This document shows, in pieces, positions 22,379-33,250 of a stretch of DNA of 33,250 nt; within the stretch, counting starts at the first letter, position 1; each line of letters begins with the position of its first letter. The DNA is from Clostridia bacterium (GTDB lineage Bacteria > Bacillota > Clostridia > Oscillospirales > CAG-272): positions 1-33,250 of the forward strand of contig JAFVZV010000060.1 in assembly GCA_017507985.1 (NCBI GenBank), in the 5' to 3' direction. The notes under the pieces were generated by a model. The model saw only the letters and a list, made by a program, of their open reading frames with translations, was not told the origin of the DNA and made no database searches. The position numbers were made by a program, and so were the translations under genes.

Positions 22379-23410
22379 ATGGCAAACTTAACAGAATACT
22401 ATATGCAACACGAACGCCAGTGGCTTTCCCCCTATGCGGCGCTGACCGAGAATACTCGTGGCCGCCAAAAGCCCTGCGAGGCTAATGACGGCAGAACCGA
22501 ATACCGCACCGAATATCAGCGCGATCGCGACCGTATCATCCATAGCCAAGCCTTCCGTCGCCTGATGAACAAGACACAAGTCTTTTTAGCCCCTGCAGGC
22601 GATCACTATCGCACTCGCTTGACACATACGTTGGAGGTTACCCAAATCGCTCGTACGTTGGCGCGCGCGTTGCGTCTCAACGAAGATCTGACCGAGGCCA
22701 TTGCGCTTGGTCACGATCTTGGACATACCCCCTTCGGCCATGCAGGAGAACAAGCCATGCAAAAATGCTTTGATCCTCGTTTCGCACATTACACACAGAG
22801 CTTGCGCGTGGTCGATCATCTCGAAAAGAACGGCAAGGGGCTCAATCTGACATGGGAGGTGCGTAACGGCATCGTCAATCATACCGGCGATAGCCGCGCC
22901 GCAACACTGGAGGGGTTGATCGTTAAATTCGCTGACCGTATTGCGTATATCAATCACGACATCGATGATGCTTGCCGTGCGGGTATCATGCAACTGTCCG
23001 ATATTCCGCTTGAGCTGCGCGAGGTGTTGGGTGAGTCACACTCGGGGCGAATCAACACCATGGTCACCTCGATCATTCGCTGTAGCCGGGATAAGAACGA
23101 CATTGAAATGGAGCCTTGCGTATACGAGGCAACCATGAAGCTGCGTAAGTTTTTGTTTGAAAACGTCTATACCAATCCCGTGGCCAAGTCGCAGGAAGAT
23201 AAATCCCGCGCATTGCTTATGCGCTTGTTTGAGCATTACGTTGCGCATCCCGACGCTATGCCGGCGTTGTACCGCCGCAATATGGAAACGGAATCGGTGG
23301 AGCGTTGTGTGTGCGATTTTCTGTCGGGTATGACGGATCGCTATGCGATTGAAACATATAATGAGCTGTATGTTCCGCGTGTGTGGCGCGGCATCGGCAC
23401 GCCGGGGTGA
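22379..23410 (+). CDS. dgt: Deoxyguanosinetriphosphate triphosphohydrolase-like protein (343 aa)
   Basis: An HD-domain dNTP triphosphohydrolase of the short dGTPase class. The metal site is RLTHTLEVTQIARTLARAL (H83), then GHDLGHTPFGHAGE (H112, D113, H116, H121), with VKFADRIAYINHDIDDA supplying the last Asp. These enzymes hydrolyse dNTPs to deoxynucleosides and triphosphate in the cytoplasm, limiting dNTP pools. ATG 22379 follows GGAGGTG. In many Clostridia dgt lies directly upstream of dnaG, as here (35-nt gap), linking dNTP control to DNA replication. Confidence 0.94.
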   Translation: MANLTEYYMQHERQWLSPYAALTENTRGRQKPCEANDGRTEYRTEYQRDRDRIIHSQAFRRLMNKTQVFLAPAGDHYRTRLTHTLEVTQIARTLARALRLNEDLTEAIALGHDLGHTPFGHAGEQAMQKCFDPRFAHYTQSLRVVDHLEKNGKGLNLTWEVRNGIVNHTGDSRAATLEGLIVKFADRIAYINHDIDDACRAGIMQLSDIPLELREVLGESHSGRINTMVTSIIRCSRDKNDIEMEPCVYEATMKLRKFLFENVYTNPVAKSQEDKSRALLMRLFEHYVAHPDAMPALYRRNMETESVERCVCDFLSGMTDRYAIETYNELYVPRVWRGIGTPG

Positions 23411-23445
23411 CCGGATAACCAAGATGCTGAAAGGAGGTGCGCCGT

Positions 23446-25218
23446 TTGATCGCACGCGAAGTAATTGACGATATCGTTGCCCGCAACGACGTGGAATCTG
23501 TGATCAGTTCTTATGTCACGCTCAAACGGGCAGGCTCCAATTTGCAGGGACTTTGTCCCTTTCACAGCGAACGGACACCGTCCTTTACCGTGTTTCCTGG
23601 AACTCAGAGCTTTTATTGCTTTGGCTGCAATGCAGGGGGCAGTGTTATCACCTTCATTGAAAAAGCAGAAAATTTAGACTACGTTGGAGCCGTTGAGTTT
23701 TTGGCTGCACGCGCGGGCGTTTCTATCCCTCAGGATGGAAAACAAGCGCAACCGGGCGAGATTCCTCGCAGACGAATTTACGATATGAATCTGGCCGCAG
23801 CAAAGTTCTTCCGGGAGTGTTTATTTGATCCCGCCATTGGCGGTGAAGGTATGAAATATCTCTCGCAGGACAGAGGACTCTCAAGTGCGACTATCAAGCA
23901 TTTTGGCCTTGGCTTTGCACCCAACAGTTTTGGGATGCTTCATGACCATATGCGGCGTTTGGGTTATTCCGACGAGGAATTGATCAAGGGGTTCCTTTGC
24001 GGCAAAAGTCAAAAGACGGGGCGGGCGTATGATTATTTCCGCAACCGTGTCATGTTTCCTATTATTGATACGTCGGGAAATATCGTGGCATTTGGCGGTC
24101 GTGTGATGGATGATTCCAAACCCAAGTATCTCAACTCGTCCGATACCCCCGGATTTAAGAAGAGCCGTCACCTGTTTGCGTTGAACTTTGCGCGCAACCA
24201 TGCGGCGGAGACCATGATTCTGTGCGAAGGCTATATGGACGTCATCGCCTTGCATGCGGCGGGCTTTGAAAATGCGGTCGCAACGCTGGGAACGGCCATT
24301 ACCTCCGAGCAGGCGCGCATTTTTGCAAAGTATACCAAAAAGGTCATTATCTCCTACGATAGTGACGAGGCCGGACAGCGCGCCGCCAACAAGGCTATGC
24401 AATTGCTTGGCGAGGTCGGACTTGAGGTGCGCGTTTTGCGCGTTCCTGATGCCAAAGACCCCGATGAATATATCCGTAGGCACGGTGCAGACAAGTTCCG
24501 CCGCGTGCTGGAGGGAAGTCGCTCGGGATTTCAGTATAAATTGGACGGGATACTGACAAAATACGATTTGTCACAGCCCGAGGATAAAATTCGCGCCAGC
24601 AACGAATGTTGTGTGTTGATCTCGGGATACCATACGGGCGTTGAGCGCGAGGTCTATATCGGTCAGGTTGCCAAGCAGCTTGGCTTGCCGACCGAGGTGA
24701 TCAAAAATCAAGTAGAAAATATCCTACGCAAACGTATTCGCGAGAAAAAAGCAGAAGAACAGCGCCAGGCACAAGCAACCATACGCAGTGTGGGAGATCG
24801 CATCAATCCCGATGCAATCAAGGATGTTCAGGCGGCATCTGCAGAGGAGACCATCCTCGGCTTGATGCTGATCTATCCCGAATATCGCAGTGCCGCGGCA
24901 GACGGAAGTGCTTTGGTAGTTCCGGATGATTTCTTTACGGCCTTTGGACGCCGCGTATTTGAGGAGATCATTCGCATTCACACCTCCTCCGATGGATATA
25001 GCGCGCCTGTGCTTGAGCAGTCGTTTACCCCCGATGAGGTGGGGCGCTTGCAACGCATGGAGCAGCGGCGTCGATCACTGGCGGAAAACGGACCGTCTGT
25101 CTTCCGCACGGCCATAGAAACGCTTAAAGACGCGGCTGAGCGCCGTGCAGACCGTGACAATGAGGATATCGTTTCCGGCATTGCCTCGATCCTTGCAAGA
25201 AAAGGAAAAAAGGAATAA
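23446..25218 (+). CDS. dnaG: DNA primase DnaG (590 aa)
   Basis: An N-terminal CHC2 zinc-binding domain (LCPFHSERTPSF and FYCFGCNAGG; C37, H40, C58, C61), a primase catalytic core with the TOPRIM segment LCEGYMDVIALHAAGFENA and ISYDSDEAGQRAA, and a C-terminal helical helicase-binding region (~430-590). It synthesises RNA primers at the replication fork. The start is taken as TTG 23446, 8 nt after AAGGAGG (23431-23437); the in-frame GTG at 23437 overlaps that ribosome-binding site and is unlikely. It sits between dgt and rpoD, the classical macromolecular-synthesis arrangement. Confidence 0.96.
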   Translation: MIAREVIDDIVARNDVESVISSYVTLKRAGSNLQGLCPFHSERTPSFTVFPGTQSFYCFGCNAGGSVITFIEKAENLDYVGAVEFLAARAGVSIPQDGKQAQPGEIPRRRIYDMNLAAAKFFRECLFDPAIGGEGMKYLSQDRGLSSATIKHFGLGFAPNSFGMLHDHMRRLGYSDEELIKGFLCGKSQKTGRAYDYFRNRVMFPIIDTSGNIVAFGGRVMDDSKPKYLNSSDTPGFKKSRHLFALNFARNHAAETMILCEGYMDVIALHAAGFENAVATLGTAITSEQARIFAKYTKKVIISYDSDEAGQRAANKAMQLLGEVGLEVRVLRVPDAKDPDEYIRRHGADKFRRVLEGSRSGFQYKLDGILTKYDLSQPEDKIRASNECCVLISGYHTGVEREVYIGQVAKQLGLPTEVIKNQVENILRKRIREKKAEEQRQAQATIRSVGDRINPDAIKDVQAASAEETILGLMLIYPEYRSAAADGSALVVPDDFFTAFGRRVFEEIIRIHTSSDGYSAPVLEQSFTPDEVGRLQRMEQRRRSLAENGPSVFRTAIETLKDAAERRADRDNEDIVSGIASILARKGKKE

Positions 25219-25281
25219 ATAAAAATTACTATAAAAAAGATTCGCCGCGGTGCGGAGGATACATAAACGAAAGGGAAATGT

Positions 25282-26403
25282 ATGAAAAAGGAAAACACTG
25301 CAACACCTACGAATGAAAATGAAGAAAAAGTCAGCATGGAAGAGCTGATCGAAAAAGGCAAAAAGGGTGCGCTTTCGACGCATGATTTGGATGCGGCTCT
25401 GGAAACCATGAATTTTGACATTGACTCGCTGGATAAGCTGTACGAGACCTTGGAGGACAACGGTATTCCGCTTCCTAACGATATTTCGTCGGCAGAGATG
25501 AGCGAGATTGAGCAAGAGGTCGAACAGTTCGGCGCGGGCGAGAACATGAAGCAGCTGCTCGAGCAGGAGGGTCTGGCTGTGGACGACCCTGTTCGTATGT
25601 ACCTCAAGGAAATCGGTAAAGTCCCCCTGCTGACGACCGAGCGCGAGCACGAGCTGGCCGAACGAATGGCGCAGGGCGACGAGGACGCCAAGAGTGAATT
25701 GGTGGAAGCCAACCTTCGTTTGGTCGTATCTATTGCCAAGAGATACGTCGGCAGAGGTATGTACTTCCTCGACTTGATCCAGGAGGGTAATCTGGGTCTG
25801 ATGAAGGCGGTTGATAAGTTTGACTATACCAAGGGCTATAAGTTCTCCACCTATGCGACTTGGTGGATTCGCCAGGCCATTACGCGCGCCATCGCTGATC
25901 AGGCAAGAACCATTCGTATTCCCGTTCACATGGTTGAAACCATTCATAAGGTGTCGCGTTATTCCCGTCAGATGCTACAGGAGCTGGGCCGCGAGGCAAC
26001 GGCGGAGGAGATCGGTGAGAAAATGGGTATGAGTGCCGAGAAGGTGCGCGAGATTATGAAAATCGCGCAGGATCCCGTGTCTTTGGAAACACCGATCGGC
26101 GAGGAGGAGGACAGCCATTTGGGTGACTTTATCCCTGATGAAGACACGCCTGCACCTGCAGACGCTGCTTCGGCGACCATTCTGCGCGAGGTCATCGAGC
26201 GTGAGCTGCATACTCTGACCCCCCGTGAGGAGCATGTTATCAAGCTTCGATTCGGCCTTTATGACGGTCGTACCCGTACGCTGGAGGAGGTCGGCAAGGA
26301 GTTTGATATTACCCGTGAGCGTATCCGCCAGATCGAAGCAAAGGCGTTGCGCAAATTGCGTCATCCCAGCCGTGCACGCCACCTTCGCGGCTTTTTGAAT
26401 TGA
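25282..26403 (+). CDS. rpoD: RNA polymerase primary sigma factor (RpoD/SigA), 373 aa
   Basis: An acidic N-terminus with region 1.1 (~15-75), then [18 protein letters not shown] (region 1.2), [21 protein letters not shown] and [18 protein letters not shown] (region 2), [20 protein letters not shown] (2.3-2.4), region 3, and region 4 with [19 protein letters not shown]. It is the compact form usual in Firmicutes. It directs housekeeping transcription at the TTGACA/TATAAT-type promoters found throughout the window. It lies 63 nt downstream of dnaG. Confidence 0.97.
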   Translation: MKKENTATPTNENEEKVSMEELIEKGKKGALSTHDLDAALETMNFDIDSLDKLYETLEDNGIPLPNDISSAEMSEIEQEVEQFGAGENMKQLLEQEGLAVDDPVRMYLKEIGKVPLLTTEREHELAERMAQGDEDAKSELVEANLRLVVSIAKRYVGRGMYFLDLIQEGNLGLMKAVDKFDYTKGYKFSTYATWWIRQAITRAIADQARTIRIPVHMVETIHKVSRYSRQMLQELGREATAEEIGEKMGMSAEKVREIMKIAQDPVSLETPIGEEEDSHLGDFIPDEDTPAPADAASATILREVIERELHTLTPREEHVIKLRFGLYDGRTRTLEEVGKEFDITRERIRQIEAKALRKLRHPSRARHLRGFLN

Positions 26404-26476
26404 GTTTTTTTATGCCGATGCATTTGGACTGAGAACCAAAAAAAGTTTTAAAATTTTGGCTCTATTGCACTAAAAA

Positions 26477-26526
26477 ATCGGCGATTTGCAAAAAACAAAC
26501 GAAATGTTTTTGTGTATTGCGCCGAT
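26477..26526. repeat. Long imperfect inverted repeat after rpoD
   Basis: Outer arms ATCGGCG (26477-26483) and CGCCGAT (26520-26526) pair perfectly, and an inner pair CAAAAAAC/GTTTTTG (26489-26496, 26506-26512) adds about seven base pairs. There is no adjacent T run, so it is a weak terminator candidate at best. A perfect 10-bp palindrome GGTCATGACC lies just downstream (26539-26548). Confidence 0.45.
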
Positions 26527-26596
26527 AAATTATTAACGGGTCATGACCAAATCTTGACATGAAAGGAAAGCCTGCTGTGCTAAGGGAAAAAACGAC

Positions 26597-26625
26597 TTGA
26601 CAGAACGGCAAAAATGTTGTAAAAT
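26597..26625 (+). promoter_or_regulatory. Sigma-A promoter of the solute-binding lipoprotein gene
   Basis: A consensus TTGACA (26597-26602), 17-bp spacer, TAAAAT (26620-26625). The leader then contains a 10-bp hairpin with one mismatch (26643-26652 with 26664-26673) before the GGAGGG ribosome-binding site. Confidence 0.75.
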
Positions 26626-26695
26626 ATTATAGTATATTATATATTCGGGCTCTCTGTATGGCGGAGCGCGAATACGAATCCTAGGAGGGAAGTTT

Positions 26696-28909
26696 ATGAA
26701 GAAGAGAGTAATCAGCTTTTTGCTGTGTCTCGTCATGTTGTTTTCGGCTTGTGCTTTTTGCTTGACCGGTTGCTCGCCCAAAGAAGATGAGCCTACGGAT
26801 GAAGAAAAGGAGCAGGCAAAAAATAATAAGGCGGCGACGCTCGTCATGTGGTGCGTAACCGAAAACGCAAAAGAACTCAACGAAAAGGGTGAGTTGGCGT
26901 TTGACGATGAAACGCAAACACAGATGAAGAATGTCGTTAAGCAGATGACAGCTATCACGCAGTCCCAGTTGAAAACAAAATTGATCGTCAAGTATCTGAC
27001 GATGGAAGAATATTACGAGAAGCTGGAAGAAGCTTTGGCATGGCAGCAGGAGCAGGCCAAGATCAAGGAAGAAGCCGGCAACAAGAATGATAAAGAAGAC
27101 GTAGAGGAAGAGCTTCCCGAGGAAGAAGAGGAAGAAGATGAGGAGATCAAGTATGATGAGGATGGCAATCCCATCATCGATACAACCAAGTATCCCGAGC
27201 TGACCAAAGAACAGCTGGAATATCAGGTTGACATTCTCTACATTTCCGGCTACGACAAGTATACAGATTATGTTGCCGGGTATCACAATTCCGAAGAGGA
27301 TTCACTGAAATCCTTACTGAAAAAGCTGCTTGGAGAAGAAAGAATTACACAAGAAGAATTTGACGAGGGCAGTAAAAAGAAAAACATTTACACGTTCTTG
27401 AACAAGTTGCTTGAAGAAGGAAGAGTTACCCAGGAGGAGATTAATCCATACACCTTCAAGAAGTGGCTGGCACCGCTGGATGCCCCGCTTAAGGAAGACG
27501 GTAAGAAGATCTCGAACTATGTGTCCGGTGCATTGCTCAACGCTGCACGTTATAAGAACAACATCTACGCGATTCCCAACAACAACGTGATCGGCGAGTA
27601 CACCTACATGCTGATTGATAAACAGCTGTTCGATAAGTACTATTACACTGCATCCGTGCCGGATGTTCACGGCGTTGTTGATTTGGGTGACTTCCTTGAG
27701 GATATTGCAGCCTATGAAAAGGATGTCATGCCCATTAATGCTGATGTTAACTATTGCATGAGCATGATCGCTCACTACTGGGATATTGACCCTGCAACCA
27801 ATAAGATCACAGGCGATTTCTCTATTCTTGGTTATGCGTATGAAAACACGGATAGAGTCAATCGTGGTGACATTGCACTGAAGTTTGACAGTTTGTTTGC
27901 CAACGATACATACAAGAACGCACTGAAGAATCTGATGGACTTCCATTACAAGGGATACTTTGGTACTGCGGCAGAGGGACAGAAAAGTGCAGTTTCCTTT
28001 GTCACCGGTGCTGCTTCGGATGCGGCTGCTTACAAGGACGATTACTACGTAGTTGTCGTTGATTATCCTTTGGCATCTGATCAGGATATCTACAACAATA
28101 TGTTTGCTGTCAGCGCATATTCCTCCAATATTAAGAAGAGTATGCAGGTTATTACGTTGCTGAACACGGATGAAGAGCTCCGCAATCTGTTCCTGTATGG
28201 TATCGAGGGTACCAACTATACCCGCAATTCCGATGGAACGGTAAGTGCAACCCGTAACAATAAGTACAAGATGGATATTGCCAAGACGGGTAATGAATTC
28301 TTGGCTTACGTTCCCGAGGGAACTGATCTTGAGCTTTGGGAGTATGCAAAGCAGCAGAACCGCGAAGCACTGGTTAACCCATTGCTGGGCTTTGACTACA
28401 ATGCGATCCTTGCTGACAATACGCTGGTTAAAAACGAAAGCGAAAAACTTGCCGATCCCGATGATACGTCGGATGAATATACCATTGAGTCGATTGATAC
28501 CGATTTGATCCGTTACGTTTCCGAAAAATCCAAAGAAGTCTGGGCACAGATCGAGGCTTGTAAGGATACGGATGAGTTGGAAGAGCTGCTTGAAAAATTG
28601 GAAGCACTCTATTCTCCCGAGTCGGATCTGAAGATCAAGCGTGCTGTTTCCTATCAGGTCGTATGTAGCGAATTTGGCCCTGAAGGCGAAATTAAAACGG
28701 ACGAGAACGGAATGCCTACCGTGCCCAATCCCACGATCGATGAAAAGTGTGTGGTTCTTTACCGCGATATCATTGAAGTCAATGATGGCGTGGAAACGGT
28801 TGTTGGAACTGAGCCTTACAAGGTTTACTACAACAAGATCAATCCCTACCAGCTGTACTACAGATGGATGAGCACCTACAAGTTCCTGCCCGCAGGATTT
28901 GCTGGTTGA
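26696..28909 (+). CDS. Orphan extracellular solute-binding-type lipoprotein with acidic and SHOCT-like inserts (737 aa)
   Basis: A signal peptide ends in the lipobox LTGC (Cys26). After ATLVMWCVTENAKELNEKGE the fold looks like an ABC solute-binding protein of the family 1 type, including KYKNNIYAIPNNN-like and YKNALKNLMDFHYKGYF segments, but the protein is far longer than usual (~420-550). Two insertions are visible: a very acidic stretch near residues 134-150, and a region at ~203-250 holding two similar helical units (LKKLLGEERITQEEF and LNKLLEEGRVTQEEI) that resemble SHOCT motifs. No permease or ATPase genes are adjacent. Ligand unknown. The monocistronic unit has its own strong promoter and a hairpin terminator. 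Confidence 0.75.
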   Translation: MKKRVISFLLCLVMLFSACAFCLTGCSPKEDEPTDEEKEQAKNNKAATLVMWCVTENAKELNEKGELAFDDETQTQMKNVVKQMTAITQSQLKTKLIVKYLTMEEYYEKLEEALAWQQEQAKIKEEAGNKNDKEDVEEELPEEEEEEDEEIKYDEDGNPIIDTTKYPELTKEQLEYQVDILYISGYDKYTDYVAGYHNSEEDSLKSLLKKLLGEERITQEEFDEGSKKKNIYTFLNKLLEEGRVTQEEINPYTFKKWLAPLDAPLKEDGKKISNYVSGALLNAARYKNNIYAIPNNNVIGEYTYMLIDKQLFDKYYYTASVPDVHGVVDLGDFLEDIAAYEKDVMPINADVNYCMSMIAHYWDIDPATNKITGDFSILGYAYENTDRVNRGDIALKFDSLFANDTYKNALKNLMDFHYKGYFGTAAEGQKSAVSFVTGAASDAAAYKDDYYVVVVDYPLASDQDIYNNMFAVSAYSSNIKKSMQVITLLNTDEELRNLFLYGIEGTNYTRNSDGTVSATRNNKYKMDIAKTGNEFLAYVPEGTDLELWEYAKQQNREALVNPLLGFDYNAILADNTLVKNESEKLADPDDTSDEYTIESIDTDLIRYVSEKSKEVWAQIEACKDTDELEELLEKLEALYSPESDLKIKRAVSYQVVCSEFGPEGEIKTDENGMPTVPNPTIDEKCVVLYRDIIEVNDGVETVVGTEPYKVYYNKINPYQLYYRWMSTYKFLPAGFAG

Positions 28910-28923
28910 TTGATATCAAAATT

Positions 28924-28966
28924 AAAAAAACAGGAGCGAATTGTTTGAATTCGCTCCTGTTTTTTT
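28924..28966. terminator. Bidirectional intrinsic terminator
   Basis: A 12-bp stem (28931-28942 with 28948-28959) flanked by A7 and T7 runs, between the convergent lipoprotein and rsmI genes. Confidence 0.92.
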
Positions 28967-29885
28967 AGTTCAAGTCCAGCACTTGCTGATATATTTCATT
29001 TTTAGGCACGCCACGCTCCCGCGCGGTAGCTTTGATGGCATCGTTCTTTTTCATACCTTGTGCAATGTAATGACTGACGTGCTCGGGAATCGTCATGCTC
29101 TGCCAGAACGCTTCCATTGTGCTGTCAATTGCCCCTTCAAGCACCAACACGTACTCTCCGCGCGGATCGTGTGTTTCATAATGGGCAACGGCATCTGCCA
29201 GCGTTGTCCGATGGATCTCCTCGTTGCGTTTGGTCAGCTCACGGCAAAGCGAGATGCGGCGCTCACCGCCAAAGGTTTGAGCGAGATCTGCCAGCGTTGC
29301 GCGTAGTTTGTGAGGAGCCTCGTGCAATAGCATGGTGCGTTCTTCTTTGGCAAGGCGGTCAAGCTGCTTGCGGCGCTCGCCTTTGTTCACCGATAAAAAG
29401 CCCTCAAAACAAAACCTGGCAGTAGGCAGTCCTGACAGCGTCAGCGCGTCGATACCCGCACAGCAACCGGGAACTCCTGTGACAGCCACCCCCTCGGTGG
29501 CGCACAGCGCAACCAAATCCTCGCCCGGGTCCGAAATGGCAGGTGTGCCTGCATCGGTGATCAGGGCACAGGATTCACCGTCTTTCAAGCGTTCGATAAT
29601 CTGTGGACCGCGCTCGCGGCGATTGTGCTCGTGGTAAGATATCATAGGCTTGGAGATACCAAAGTAGGTGAGCAGTTTGGCAGAGTTGCGTGTGTCCTCG
29701 GCGGCGATGAAATCTACGCCCGATAGCACCTTGATGGCGCGGAGGGATAGATCGTCTAAATTGCCGATGGGGGTAGCGACGAGGTACAGGGTGCCGCCCT
29801 CAACGCGGTTTTTGTCTTCGCGGCGGAGTGAGGATAACATCACTTCGGGAAGATCGTCAAGGATGGTTTCGTTGTTTATGGTCAT
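28965..29885 (-). CDS. rsmI: 16S rRNA 2'-O-ribose methyltransferase RsmI (306 aa)
   Basis: A tetrapyrrole-methylase-fold protein with the RsmI signatures TLYLVATPIGNLDDLSLRA, AAEDTRNSAKLL, SYHEHN, ALITDAGTPAISDPGE, VPGCCAGIDALTLSGLPT and FEGFLS. It methylates the 2'-OH of C1402 in 16S rRNA, in the decoding centre. ATG 29885 follows AAGGAAG. There is a charged ~30-residue N-terminal extension before the fold. It is divergent from the amidase gene. Confidence 0.95.
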   Translation of the reverse strand: MTINNETILDDLPEVMLSSLRREDKNRVEGGTLYLVATPIGNLDDLSLRAIKVLSGVDFIAAEDTRNSAKLLTYFGISKPMISYHEHNRRERGPQIIERLKDGESCALITDAGTPAISDPGEDLVALCATEGVAVTGVPGCCAGIDALTLSGLPTARFCFEGFLSVNKGERRKQLDRLAKEERTMLLHEAPHKLRATLADLAQTFGGERRISLCRELTKRNEEIHRTTLADAVAHYETHDPRGEYVLVLEGAIDSTMEAFWQSMTIPEHVSHYIAQGMKKNDAIKATARERGVPKNEIYQQVLDLN

Positions 29886-29915
29886 AGTTTGCTTCCTTTG
29901 TTTTATATAACTTGC

Positions 29916-29944
29916 ACTTGCTTCAATATTGGCAACATATACTG
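29916..29944 (+). promoter_or_regulatory. Possible sporulation (sigma-K/E type) promoter of the amidase gene
   Basis: CATATACTG (29936-29944) matches the sigma-K -10 pattern CATAnnnTA except for the last base, and an AC (29916-29917) lies 18 bp upstream. CATATACT also fits the sigma-E -10 pattern with one mismatch. No TTGACA-like box is found 17 bp upstream. This is a weak, inference-level call. Confidence 0.35.
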
Positions 29945-29975
29945 AAAATAAAGTATGGAAAGGGGAAGAATTTAT

Positions 29976-32616
<2,641 letters not shown>

Positions 32617-32627
32617 TCATATATATT

Positions 32628-32656
32628 ATTGTACCAATCATTGAGGCATTTGTCAA
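32628..32656 (-). promoter_or_regulatory. Sigma-A promoter of ligA
   Basis: Minus strand TTGACA (32656-32651), 17-bp spacer, TACAAT (32633-32628), about 36 bp before the start codon. Confidence 0.75.
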
Positions 32657-32701
32657 TGCGTGAGCGCTCTTTTTTCAAACTTCTCCATCTCGAGAATATA
32701 C

Positions 32702-32734
32702 AAATTGCACAAACTTTGCCATGGTGTGCAATTT
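32702..32734. repeat. Inverted repeat between ligA and hpf promoters
   Basis: Perfect 10-bp arms AAATTGCACA (32702-32711) and TGTGCAATTT (32725-32734) with a 13-bp centre, followed by further T residues. It lies just upstream of the hpf -35 box (32749) and could be an operator; as a terminator it would have no obvious gene to end. Confidence 0.5.
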
Positions 32735-32748
32735 TTTCATGGAACTTA

Positions 32749-32777
32749 TTTACAAATCGTAATATTTGTGATATAAT
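32749..32777 (+). promoter_or_regulatory. Sigma-A promoter of hpf
   Basis: TTTACA (32749-32754), 17-bp spacer, TATAAT (32772-32777). The ~104-nt leader can form TGTAATC/GATTACA (32783-32789, 32797-32803) or, exclusively, CGGAGC/GCTCCG (32789-32794, 32814-32819). Confidence 0.75.
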
Positions 32778-32887
32778 CATACTGTAATCGGAGCATGATT
32801 ACAACTGCCGGACGCTCCGTGACTCGTACGCATATGATTGCGCGGGATTTTGCGGACGGCTATAACACAAAACAAGGAGGAAACACC

Positions 32888-33250
32888 ATGAAATTGAACG
32901 TAATCGGCAGACAGATGAACGTGTTTGAAGAAACCAAGCAGCAGATCGCCAAAAAGATCGCCAAGCTGGATAAGTTCTTTCCCGTCGAAGGCGAGGCAAC
33001 GGTCACGTTGTCCCGCAAGCATGGCGCTTCCAGAGTGGAGATCACCATCAACGCCGCGGGTACCTTGTACCGCAGCGAGCAGGATGCGGATGATTTCCGC
33101 GAGGCCATTGACCGCTGTGTGACCATCATTGAGCGTCAGATCCGCAAAAACAAGACGAGACTAGCAAGAAGACTGCGCGAGACCAGTCCCGAGGATGATT
33201 TCTTCGCACCCGAGGATGAGGATCAGGAGCTGGTCATCCGCACCAAGGAG
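32888..33250 (+). CDS. hpf: Ribosome hibernation promoting factor (HPF/RaiA family), cut by window edge
   Basis: The 121 visible residues start MKLNVIGRQMNVFEETKQQI and contain KIAKLDKFFP, the EITINAAGTLYRSEQDADDF region and AIDRCVTIIERQIRKNKTRL, the conserved N-terminal S30AE domain of HPF. The sequence continues into an acidic linker (PEDDFFAPEDEDQE), which suggests the long form with a C-terminal dimerisation domain beyond the edge. Long HPF pairs 70S ribosomes into inactive 100S dimers in stationary phase. ATG 32888 follows AAGGAGGA. Confidence 0.95.
   Translation, partial: MKLNVIGRQMNVFEETKQQIAKKIAKLDKFFPVEGEATVTLSRKHGASRVEITINAAGTLYRSEQDADDFREAIDRCVTIIERQIRKNKTRLARRLRETSPEDDFFAPEDEDQELVIRTKE

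Noticed and set aside
22140..22380. A sigma-A promoter for dgt
   Set aside because: The AT-rich region has TATCTT and TATGTA-like sequences, but none has a recognisable -35 box at 16-18 bp.
23437..23445. GTG 23437 as the dnaG start
   Set aside because: It overlaps the AAGGAGG ribosome-binding site; TTG 23446 has ideal spacing and gives the normal primase N-terminus.
27064..27200. Glu-rich coding stretch as a DNA repeat or CRISPR-like array
   Set aside because: The purine-rich DNA simply encodes an acidic segment; there are no regular repeats with spacers.

Overview
The window looks like chromosomal DNA from an anaerobic, endospore-forming member of the Clostridia, probably a gut-type lineage of moderate GC. 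The main support is a spoIIGA-sigE sporulation pair, a dgt-dnaG-rpoD replication/transcription block, a flavodiiron protein, several Gram-positive style lipoproteins, and many sigma-A promoters with near-consensus -35/-10 boxes and 17-bp spacers. No tRNA, rRNA, CRISPR array, insertion sequence or intact prophage was seen. Gene density is high and most genes are housekeeping.

Left part (1-9.5 kb): a redox/nitrosative-stress style locus (flavodiiron protein cut by the left edge, a ferredoxin-like protein, and a divergent Crp/Fnr-type regulator with a palindrome just downstream of its promoter). It is followed by an unusual fusion of a TetM/EF-G-like translational GTPase to a C-terminal NYN (Rae1/YacP-like) nuclease domain, a UPF0316 membrane protein with an EamA transporter, an ABC-2 exporter pair, and an M48 CAAX-type membrane protease.

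Middle part (9.5-17.6 kb): a 5'-nucleotidase lipoprotein; an apparent operon of an unrecognised coiled-coil protein, a PHP-type histidinol phosphatase and a bacterial Suv3-like RNA helicase; a lipoprotein ending in one BspA-type leucine-rich unit; and a HIT protein and a FkbM methyltransferase whose promoters face each other and overlap functionally.

Right part (17.6-33.25 kb): spoIIGA-sigE, rpmE with a long leader, hflX-yigZ, a 577-bp gene-poor stretch holding a composite palindromic repeat, dgt-dnaG-rpoD, a large orphan solute-binding-type lipoprotein, rsmI, a signal-less cell-wall amidase, ligA, and hpf cut by the right edge. Bidirectional hairpin terminators separate most convergent pairs.

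The most notable items are the GTPase-nuclease fusion (a possible single-chain ribosome-rescue or mRNA-cleavage factor), the Suv3-like helicase operon with its unknown partner, the signal-less amidase with a possible late-sporulation promoter, and the composite intergenic repeat. All functional statements rest on motif recognition by eye, with no database search.
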